A DNA stretch of 64,000 nt from assembly GCF_014126825.1 (NCBI RefSeq), contig NZ_CP059900.1:1674001-1738000 (forward strand), read 5' to 3'. This document shows positions 56,991 through 64,000 of the stretch, in pieces. The notes beneath the pieces were generated by a model. That model did no database searches. It was not told the origin of the DNA and saw only the letters and a program-made list of their open reading frames with translations. This stretch comes from Tomitella gaofuii. Its GTDB lineage: Bacteria; Actinomycetota; Actinomycetes; Mycobacteriales; Mycobacteriaceae. Positions within the stretch are counted from its first letter, which is position 1; each line of letters opens with the position of its first letter. The translations under genes were made by a program, and so were the position numbers.

Positions 56991-58351
56991 TCATCGGCGA
57001 GGTCGAGGACCTGGCGGCGCTCGCGGCCCGCCCGCTACGGCCCGCCGCCTCCGCCGACGGAGGCGGTGGCGGCACCGGTATGGCGGCGATCGAACAGGCG
57101 GTGCGCGCGGCGATGCTGCGGGTCGGGGCGGTGGTGCTCGAAGAGCTGTTGGGCGCCGACGCGGGGTATCGCGGCCCGCGGATCGACTGTGGCGGTGGGC
57201 ATACCGCACGGTTTATCGGGTACCGGGACAAGTCGATCGACACGGTTGTTGGGCGGATCCGGTTGCGGCGGGCCTATTACCACTGCGCCTGCTGCGGCAG
57301 CGGTGTGGTGCCGCGGGACGCCGAGGCGGGTGTGGCCGGCCGGTCGTGTTCGCCGGGGCTGGCGGGCGCGTGTGCCCGGGCCGGGGCGGCCATGCCGTTT
57401 GCGGCGGCGGCGGCGCTGGTCGGCGATTTGGCCGGCATCGAGGTCGGGGCCAAACGACTCGAACGTGCCGCCGAGGCGTCCGGGGCTGTGGTGGCGGCGG
57501 CCGTCGATGCCGAGGCCGCCGCGATCACGGCCGGGCGTCTGGCGGTGTTGCCGCCTCCGGGGCGACCGGACATGCTCTACATCGCCGTTGATGGCACCGG
57601 GGTTCCGATGCGTCCGGCCGAGACGGCGGGGCGGGCCGGAAAGTATCCGGACGGGCGGGCGCGGACCCGGGAGGTGAAACTGGCGTGCGTGTTCACCCAG
57701 ACCGGGTGCGACCGTGACGGGAGTCCGGTCCGCGACGCCGATTCGACGAGTTATGTGGCCACGTTCGCCCCGGCCGACCAGTTCGGCGCACTCGCCCGGG
57801 CCGAGGCCGCCCGCCGCGGCAGCGAGCATGTGCGCCAGCTCGTGGTCCTCGGTGACGGGGCGCCGTGGATCTGGAACCAGGCCACCGCCCGCTGGCCCGA
57901 AGCCACCCAGATCGTCGATCTCTACCATGCCCGGGAACACCTCTACGAGATCGCCGGGCTGCTCGCCGACACGCTCGGCGACGATCTGGAGGCGTGGACG
58001 GGCGAACGGATCGCTGAGCTCGACGCCGGGCACATCGATGCCCTCGTCGCGGCGGCACGCCGGCCCCTGGCCCGTGAGGGCAAATGCCACATCGTCGACA
58101 AGGCCCTGCCGTATTTCCAGCGCAACGCCCACCGCATGCAGTACGCCCGGTTCCGACGGCTGGGCATGTTCGTCGGTTCGGGCACCGTCGAGGCCGGCTG
58201 CAAGTCGATCATCGGGGCAAGACTCAAGCAGTCCGGGATGCGCTGGTCGATCCGCGGGGCTACCGACATCATCGCCCTGCGTTGCGCCGCGGGCAGCGGC
58301 CGGTGGGACCACGTCGGTACCCCGGACAACAACCAGATGGCCACCGCATGA
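56987..58351 (+). CDS. ISKra4-family transposase, copy 1
   Basis: The product is 454 residues from GTG 56987. A zinc-finger region (YHCACCGSGVVPRDAEAG) precedes the DDE catalytic core: YIAVDGTGVPMRP (first Asp), LVVLGDGAPWIWN (second Asp) and GSGTVEAGCKSIIGARLKQSGM (Glu). All three acids are intact, so the copy is likely active. Confidence 0.9.
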   Translation: MIIGEVEDLAALAARPLRPAASADGGGGGTGMAAIEQAVRAAMLRVGAVVLEELLGADAGYRGPRIDCGGGHTARFIGYRDKSIDTVVGRIRLRRAYYHCACCGSGVVPRDAEAGVAGRSCSPGLAGACARAGAAMPFAAAAALVGDLAGIEVGAKRLERAAEASGAVVAAAVDAEAAAITAGRLAVLPPPGRPDMLYIAVDGTGVPMRPAETAGRAGKYPDGRARTREVKLACVFTQTGCDRDGSPVRDADSTSYVATFAPADQFGALARAEAARRGSEHVRQLVVLGDGAPWIWNQATARWPEATQIVDLYHAREHLYEIAGLLADTLGDDLEAWTGERIAELDAGHIDALVAAARRPLAREGKCHIVDKALPYFQRNAHRMQYARFRRLGMFVGSGTVEAGCKSIIGARLKQSGMRWSIRGATDIIALRCAAGSGRWDHVGTPDNNQMATA

Positions 58352-58401
58352 GACCTACCCGCCAGTCACCAACAAAACTGACGCACACCCGCGTGCGGGG
58401 G

Positions 58402-60093
58402 GTGTGCGACACGTTTGTAGGTTCCGCCGGTTGGCGCTGCTAGCGTGAAAGTCTGGTTGTGGTAGTGGCAACCAGATGATGGAGGCAGCGATGCCAGGGC
58501 CCTCACTCGAAGAGTTAGAGACGCGACGAGCACGGTTGTATGAGCAGTTGGTGCAGGTCGGAGACTTCCGCCGCGGCTCGGTCAGTGAGAATTACCGGCG
58601 CTGCGGCAAGCGGAACTGCGCCTGCGCCCGCGCGGGCCATCCCGGGCATGGTCCGCGGCTGTTGTGGACCCGGTCGGTGCCCGGCCAGGGCACCCGGGGC
58701 CGGCAACTCGCGCGCGGGGAAGTCGCCAAGGTCCGCGCGGAGTTGGCGGCCTATGAACGGTTCGCCGCGTTGACCGCGCAACTCACTGAGGTCAACGAGC
58801 TGATCTGCGAGGCGCGGCCGCCCGATACGCCGGCGCAGAGCCCGCCGGCGTCGGCAGACGCCGAAAAAGGGGGCTCGTCGACACGCTCGCCGCCGTGATC
58901 ATCGGCGAGGTCGAGGACCTGGCGGCGCTCGCGGCCCGCCCGCTACGGCCCGCCGCCTCCGCCGACGGAGGCGGTGGCGGCACCGGTATGGCGGCGATCG
59001 AACAGGCGGTGCGCGCGGCGATGCTGCGGGTCGGGGCGGTGGTGCTCGAAGAGCTGTTGGGCGCCGACGCGGGGTATCGCGGCCCGCGGATCGACTGTGG
59101 CGGTGGGCATACCGCACGGTTTATCGGGTACCGGGACAAGTCGATCGACACGGTTGTTGGGCGGATCCGGTTGCGGCGGGCCTATTACCACTGCGCCTGC
59201 TGCGGCAGCGGTGTGGTGCCGCGGGACGCCGAGGCGGGTGTGGCCGGCCGGTCGTGTTCGCCGGGGCTGGCGGGCGCGTGTGCCCGGGCCGGGGCGGCCA
59301 TGCCGTTTGCGGCGGCGGCGGCGCTGGTCGGCGATTTGGCCGGCATCGAGGTCGGGGCCAAACGACTCGAACGTGCCGCCGAGGCGTCCGGGGCTGTGGT
59401 GGCGGCGGCCGTCGATGCCGAGGCCGCCGCGATCACGGCCGGGCGTCTGGCGGTGTTGCCGCCTCCGGGGCGACCGGACATGCTCTACATCGCCGTTGAT
59501 GGCACCGGGGTTCCGATGCGTCCGGCCGAGACGGCGGGGCGGGCCGGAAAGTATCCGGACGGGCGGGCGCGGACCCGGGAGGTGAAACTGGCGTGCGTGT
59601 TCACCCAGACCGGGTGCGACCGTGACGGGAGTCCGGTCCGCGACGCCGATTCGACGAGTTATGTGGCCACGTTCGCCCCGGCCGACCAGTTCGGCGCACT
59701 CGCCCGGGCCGAGGCCGCCCGCCGCGGCAGCGAGCATGTGCGCCAGCTCGTGGTCCTCGGTGACGGGGCGCCGTGGATCTGGAACCAGGCCACCGCCCGC
59801 TGGCCCGAAGCCACCCAGATCGTCGATCTCTACCATGCCCGGGAACACCTCTACGAGATCGCCGGGCTGCTCGCCGACACGCTCGGCGACGATCTGGAGG
59901 CGTGGACGGGCGAACGGATCGCTGAGCTCGACGCCGGGCACATCGATGCCCTCGTCGCGGCGGCACGCCGGCCCCTGGCCCGTGAGGGCAAATGCCACAT
60001 CGTCGACAAGGCCCTGCCGTATTTCCAGCGCAACGCCCACCGCATGCAGTACGCCCGGTTCCGACGGCTGGGCATGTTCGTCGGTTCGGGCAC
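58402..60093 (+). mobile_element. ISKra4-family insertion sequence, copy 2 (3' end cut by IS3)
   Basis: It appears identical to copy 1 up to 60093, in the same orientation, with a unit spacing of 1908 bases. The sequence then changes abruptly to an IS3-type left end. The missing part is the last 86 codons of the transposase and the right end. Confidence 0.85.
58491..58898 (+). CDS. ISKra4 accessory protein OrfA, copy 2
   Basis: It is identical in sequence to the copy 1 protein (56583-56990), with 135 residues and the same Cys/His cluster. It is intact and followed by an overlapping but truncated transposase. Confidence 0.75.
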   Translation: MPGPSLEELETRRARLYEQLVQVGDFRRGSVSENYRRCGKRNCACARAGHPGHGPRLLWTRSVPGQGTRGRQLARGEVAKVRAELAAYERFAALTAQLTEVNELICEARPPDTPAQSPPASADAEKGGSSTRSPP

Positions 60094-60112
60094 TGAACCG
60101 TCTCGGGTTTGA
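58895..60112 (+). pseudogene. ISKra4-family transposase, copy 2, truncated by IS3 insertion
   Basis: It is identical to copy 1 as far as F-V-G-S-G-T (60093), then reads six foreign residues of IS3 end sequence to a stop at 60112. The catalytic Glu in GTVEAGCK is lost, so the protein cannot catalyse transposition. Confidence 0.85.
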
Positions 60113-60880
60113 TGGAGGGTAGTTAACACGGAAGGACCGCTCCTCCATGCCCCGCCCATCGAAGTACCCCGCCGAGCTCCGCGACCGCGCCACCCGCATG
60201 ACCGTCGAGGCCCGCAAGGACCCCGAGACGCGCACCGGCGCGATCCGGCGGATCGCCGAACAACTCGGCGTGCATCCTGAAGCCCTGCGCAACTGGGTCA
60301 AACAAGTCGAGTCCGGCCAGGCCGACCTTCCCGGCCTGGCCACGGTGTCCGACCTGGAACGGATCCGCCAACTCGAGCAGGAGAACCGGGAGTTGCGCCG
60401 CGCCAACGACATCCTGAAGTCCGCATCGGCTTTCTTCGCGGCGGAGCCAGGTCGCCCACATCGGTGATCGTCGCGTTCATCGACGACCACAAGCACGAGT
60501 GGGGAATCGAGCCGATCTGCAGAGTGCTCACCGAGCACGGCTGCCCGATCGCCCCCTCGACCTACTACGCCGCCAAGCAGCGCACGCCCTCGGCCCGCGC
60601 CGTACGGGACGGCGAGCTCACAGAGCTGATCATGGAGATCTACAACGACTCCAAGCAGGTGTACGGCATCCGCAAGATCCACGCCGAACTGCGCCGACGC
60701 GGCACCAAAGTCGCCCAGTGCACCGTGGAACGGCTCTGCCGCGACCTCGGGATACGCGGTGTCGTGCGCGGCAAGTTCCCGCGCAGGCCACGCCTCGCGC
60801 CGGAGACCGACCGGCCCGACGACCGAGTCGAGCGCGAGTTCACCGCAGACGGTCTGAACGAGCTGTGGGTCGCCGACATC
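60094..60880 (+). mobile_element. IS3-family insertion sequence (3' part displaced by the RIT element)
   Basis: The left end TGAACCGTCTCGGGTTTGAT is of the type used by actinobacterial IS3 elements. OrfA and the first part of OrfB follow. OrfB stops being IS3-like at 60880, where palindromic sequence of the next element begins. The remainder may lie beyond the window, on the far side of the RIT insertion. Confidence 0.8.
60147..60467 (+). CDS. IS3-family transposase OrfA
   Basis: The product is 106 residues with an HTH: TRTGAIRRIAEQLGVHPEALRNWVKQ. A leucine-zipper-like helix follows, LERIRQLEQENRELRRANDILK. It binds the element ends and multimerises with OrfB. The stop overlaps the GTG of OrfB. 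Confidence 0.9.
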   Translation: MPRPSKYPAELRDRATRMTVEARKDPETRTGAIRRIAEQLGVHPEALRNWVKQVESGQADLPGLATVSDLERIRQLEQENRELRRANDILKSASAFFAAEPGRPHR

Positions 60881-60883
60881 TAA
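60464..60883 (+). pseudogene. IS3-family transposase OrfB, truncated
   Basis: The first 139 residues are intact: the HTH_21-like region (YGIRKIHAELRRRGTKVAQCTVERLCRDLGIRGVVRG) and the start of the integrase core N-E-L-W-V-A-D-I, which normally continues T-Y-V. The frame ends at the RIT palindrome. Only the first catalytic Asp remains; the other two are missing in the window. Confidence 0.88.
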
Positions 60884-60906
60884 TGCCGACGTCGGCATTA
60901 GATGTC
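60875..60906. repeat. 32-base perfect palindrome at the RIT/IS3 junction
   Basis: GACATCTAATGCCGAC is followed directly by its reverse complement. The motif ATGCCGA or its complement occurs here twice and again at 60909, 60926 and 60979. Confidence 0.9.
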
Positions 60907-60988
60907 CTATGCCGACCTCGGGACTATGCCGATCATCCGGGTGAGGGGGCAGGTCAGCCGGATGCTGGGAGTTGAAAGGTCGGCATAG
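60907..60988. repeat. Inverted repeat in the left end of the RIT element
   Basis: CTATGCCGACCT (60907-60918) pairs with AGGTCGGCATAG (60977-60988). GACTATGCCGA also occurs in between. The set looks like multiple recombinase-binding sites. Confidence 0.75.
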
Positions 60989-61039
60989 TCAGGTCGTCGG
61001 GGCGACGCTTCAGGCACAGGTTGCCTGGAGGTGAGGTCA

Positions 61040-62283
61040 ATGACGCAGAGATCTGCGACGGCGCGGCCGTATGCGGACCGGGTTCCGCGGATACCGGTGG
61101 GGCCCTTGGCATCGACAGTGCTGGAGGAGTGCCGACGGTGGCTGGTGGCACAGGGGTATTCGCCGGGCTCATCGACCCCGGTGGTGAACCTGCTGGCACG
61201 CCTGAGCGTGTGGATGCAGGAGGTCGGTGCCGGGATCGACGACATCGACGAGGAGCTGCTGGACCGGTTCGTCGTCCGGGAACGATCTCGGGTGGTCGTG
61301 TGCACCACGGTGAAGTGCTCCTGGAACACGATGCGCAAGTTCTTGACCGCTGCCGGGTACCTGGCCCCGGCCCCGGGCGAGGTTGACCCGGTCACGCCGG
61401 CGCAGGTCGCGGTCACGACATGGTGCTCGTGGATGCGGTACGAGTGCGAGCTGAGCGAGCAGACCATCAATGCTCGTCGCCGTTACGCTGGCGGGCTGCT
61501 GGAGGCGATCACCGGAGCCGACGGCAGCCTGGACTGGGACAGGCTCGACACCGACGTGGTCAATGATTACGTCGCCGGGCGTGGTCGCCCCTACGGTCAG
61601 GCGGCGCGTGTTCATATCGTCGGCGCGGTCCGCAGCCTGCTGCGTTGGGCGTTGAGCACCGGCCGTCTCGATCGGGATATCAACGCCGGGATCCTGCAGC
61701 CTGCCTTCGACCGGGCGCGGGTTGCCGAAAGGAGTGAGCAGCGAGCAGGTCGGTGCCCTGCTGGCCGTGTGCGATCCTGCCACGCCGATCGGGGCCAGGG
61801 ACCGCGCGGTCATCACCGTCCTGGTCCGCCTGGGCCTGCGCGCCGGTGAAGTCGCCCGCCTGCGGCTGGAGGATATCGACTGGGCCAACGGGACAACTGA
61901 AGGTCACCGGTAAGGGCCGTGAGCACGCGCTGCCGATCCCTTGCGACGTCGGTCAGGCGCTGACGGTCTGGCTTCGGGTGCGCCCGGCCGCCCTGGACCG
62001 GGCGTGTTCGTGCGGATGCGGGCACCACGGAAGATGATGACGACCCAGGGGCTCTCCGGGATCGTCGCCCGGCTGTCCGGCCTGGCGGGGATCGACCCCA
62101 TCTACGCTCATCGCCTGCGGCACACCGCGGCGATGGACGTCCTGGCCGCGCGGCGGGACCCTGACCGAGGCCAGGGAACTCCTCGGCCACGCCTACACGG
62201 TCACCACGATGTCCTACGCGAAGGTCGAGACCTGGTCTCGCTGCGCGAGCTGGCCGTCCCGTTCGGCGCAGGTGCCCCGATGA
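61040..62283 (+). pseudogene. RIT tyrosine recombinase 1 (RitA-like), frameshifted
   Basis: ATG 61040 has GGAGGTGAGG just upstream. The N-terminal SAM-like DNA-binding part is intact in one frame to about 61725. The catalytic domain then appears in alternating frames: LVRLGLRAGEVARLRLEDIDW (Arg), GQLKVTGKGREHALPIP, YAHRLRHTAAMDVL (HxxR) and ELLGHAYTVTTMSYAKV (His and the Tyr nucleophile). About five one-base indels separate them. Repaired, it would have about 410 residues. Confidence 0.75.
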
Positions 62284-63212
62284 CGACTCTTCGCCAGCAC
62301 CTGGGCCGGTACCTGGCGCTGCGCCGCGGATCTGGGCTTCCAGCTCGACGACGTCGAACGTCAGGTCGGACTGTTCTGCACCTGGCTCGAAGCTCGTGGC
62401 CAGGTGGACACCTTCACCATCGAGGACGCGGTGACCTGGGCCCGGGCCAACCCCGAAGCGCATCCGTCGTGGTGGGCCACCCAGCTGTCGCTGGTGCGCC
62501 GCTTCGCGGCCCACCTGCACGCCAACGGTGTCGACGTGCCGGTCATCCCTCTCCGGGCTGCTGCCGGCCCGCAAGCCGCGGGCGGTGCCCTTCATCTACA
62601 GCCAGGACGACGTCGACGCCCTCCTTGTCGCCTGCGAGGCCGAGTTCACCGACGAACGGATCGCGGCCACCGTGCGCACCGTCATCGGGCTGCTGGCGTG
62701 CACAGGCCTGCGGATCGGCGAGGCGCTGGCCCTGGGCGTCGACGACGTCGACCTCGACAACCACGTCCTGGTCGTCCAGGCCGGCAAGTCTGCCCAGCGG
62801 CTCGTGCCCGTGCACCCTCGACCATCACAGCGTTAGAGGACTACCTGGCCCTGCCGGCCCGGGTGGCCACGAATCCCGACCCCCACGGCCCGGTCTTCGT
62901 GACCGCCAAGGGCACCGGGTACGTCTACGTTTCCTTTTACGCCCTGTTCAAACGAGCCCGCGAGGCTGCCGGCCTCCTCCCACGCGGCAGGGCCCGCCCC
63001 CGCCTGCACGACCTGAGGCACACCTTCGCCACGGCCCACATGACCGCGGCCTACGCCACGGCCACGATCCCGAGCGGGTCCTGTCCCTGCTGGCGACCTG
63101 GCTCGGGCACTCCGACGCCGCGCACACCTACTGGTACCTGACCTCGACGGCGGACCTGATGGCCCTGGCCGCCGGCCGACTCGAACCCGCCGACGAGAGC
63201 GAAACCTCATGA
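62280..63212 (+). pseudogene. RIT tyrosine recombinase 2 (RitB-like), frameshifted
   Basis: It begins MTTLRQHLGRYLALRR at ATG 62280. Further segments lie in different frames: ERQVGLFCTWLEARGQVDTFTIEDAV, ACTGLRIGEALALGVDDVDL (Arg), RLHDLRHTFATAH (HxxR) and TWLGHSDAAHTYWYLTST (His and Tyr). About four indels are needed to join them. The end, E-S-E-T-S at 63212, overlaps the next start. Confidence 0.75.
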
Positions 63213-64000
63213 CCGCCCTGGCTACCAGCCTGCAGACCTACTTCACCACCTTCGCCCGCACCCAGCGTGACCTGTCGGCGAACACGATCAGCTCCTACCG
63301 CGACACCTGGCGGATGCTGCTAAAGCACCTGAGTACCACGCTAGGAACCCCGGTCGACGCCCTCGACCTGGAGGACCTGACCGCGGCCAACGTCACCGCC
63401 TTCCTGGAGCACCTGCAGCGAGCGCGGCAACAACGCAAAGAAGACCCGTAACACCCGTCTGACCGCGATCCGCTCGGTCCTGGCCCGTGCCCTGCCCGAC
63501 CATCCCGAGCACGCCGCGACCATCACCCAGGTGCTTGCAATCCCACCACGGCGCACCACCAGGCCCGTCATCGAGTTCCTCACCCCCGCCGAGACCCAGG
63601 CCCTGCTCAACGCGCCCGACCAGCAGACCTGGACCGGGCATCGCGACCACGCGCTGCTCCTCATGGCTGTGCAGACCGGACTTCGCGTCAGCGAGATCAC
63701 CTCGCTGACCTACGACGACATCCACCTCGGCTCCGGACCCCACATCGCCTGCACCGGCAAGGGACGACGCCAGCGCATCACTCCGCTGACGAAGACGACA
63801 GTGACCACGATGACGAACTACCTCACCGAGCGCAGGTCCCGACTCGGGAACGCGCTGTTCTGCGGACCGCACGGACAACAACTGTCCCGCGACGCCCTCG
63901 AGCGCCGCCTGGCCCCGACACGTCAGCACCGCCACGACCACCTGCCCCAGCATCGGCGCCAAGCACGTCACCATGCACACCCTGCGACACACCGCAGCGA
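63209..64000 (+). pseudogene. RIT tyrosine recombinase 3 (RitC-like), frameshifted and cut by the window end
   Basis: It begins MTALATSLQTYFTTFARTQRDLSANTISSYRDTWRMLL at ATG 63209. A shift near 63424 leads to NTRLTAIRSVLARALPDHPEH, MAVQTGLRVSEITSLTYDDI (Arg) and GKGRRQRITPLTK. Another near 63915 leads to THTLRHTAA-type sequence (HxxR) at the window edge. The Tyr lies outside. Confidence 0.75.

Larger units (their letters stand above)
56494..58388 (+). mobile_element. ISKra4-family insertion sequence, copy 1 (complete)
   Basis: The element is about 1.9 kb. The left end GTGTGCGACACGTTTGTAGGT and right end (read inward) GTGTGCGTCAGTTTTGTTGGT agree at 17 of 21 positions. Two overlapping genes encode a small DUF6788-like protein and a DDE transposase. 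An identical copy follows after 13 bases. Confidence 0.8.
60881..64000 (+). mobile_element. RIT (recombinase-in-trio) element, right side beyond window
   Basis: Three consecutive tyrosine-recombinase genes on one strand have start codons that overlap the previous stop region (ATGA at 62280 and 63209), and a palindrome-rich left end precedes them. This is the defining layout of RIT elements. It interrupts IS3 OrfB. The coding regions carry many small frameshifts but keep their motifs. Confidence 0.8.

Overview
The window is high-GC DNA from an actinobacterium of the order Mycobacteriales, outside Mycobacterium itself. The housekeeping gene order follows the M. tuberculosis Rv1002c-Rv1026 neighbourhood: pmt, rsmI, pabB, metG, tatD, rpfB, ksgA, ispE, pth, rplY, prs, glmU, TetR, mfd, mazG, lpqU-like, eno, ftsB-like, DUF501 and ppx. 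Mycobacterial-type NHEJ (three-domain LigD plus Ku), ergothioneine synthesis and a resuscitation factor agree with this. The species cannot be named from this sequence alone.

Layout. 1-7.0 kb: end of an SDR gene, DinB-like protein, mannosyltransferase with a GntR regulator, rsmI, pabB and a DUF2786 protein. 7.2-15.1 kb: metG-tatD, rpfB, ksgA-ispE and an ABC-F ATPase. 15.3-26.5 kb: hydroxyisobutyryl-CoA hydrolase-like gene, the ligD-ku-small zinc protein operon, prfC, pth, rplY, SDR, arsC-like and a KstD-like flavoprotein. 26.7-31.4 kb: egtABCD for ergothioneine, without egtE. 31.4-37.8 kb: AIM24 protein, cyclase, TauE/GntR/ABC-ATPase operon and a zinc-ribbon protein. 37.8-41 kb: prs-glmU and a guanidinium exporter under a guanidine-III riboswitch. 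41.0-41.9 kb: tRNA-Gln with a tiny island (ArsR plus DUF3703) bounded by a duplicated tRNA 3' end. 42-55.9 kb: TetR, mfd, mazG, lytic transglycosylase, a secreted protein, TetR/TauD dioxygenase, eno, ftsB-like, DUF501 and ppx.

From tRNA-Leu (56.3 kb) to the window end everything is mobile DNA, nested like Russian dolls. Two identical ISKra4-type elements lie in tandem, the second is cut by an IS3-family element, and that in turn is cut by a recombinase-in-trio (RIT) element with palindromic end structures, which runs off the window.

Several genes (5' end of rsmI, ksgA, the ABC-F gene, egtA, and all three RIT recombinases) are broken by small indels while their coding sequence and motifs are otherwise clean. 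I read most of these as probable sequencing or assembly errors in GC-rich runs. In the RIT element true decay is also possible.

Regulatory sites with visible sequence support are the guanidine-III riboswitch, a GTAAC-N6-GTATC MtrA-like box before rpfB, TGTCWGACA palindromes around a GntR gene, an ATTAAGGA/TCCTTAAT palindrome before a TetR gene, an IdeR-like box without an obvious gene, and several strong terminator hairpins.
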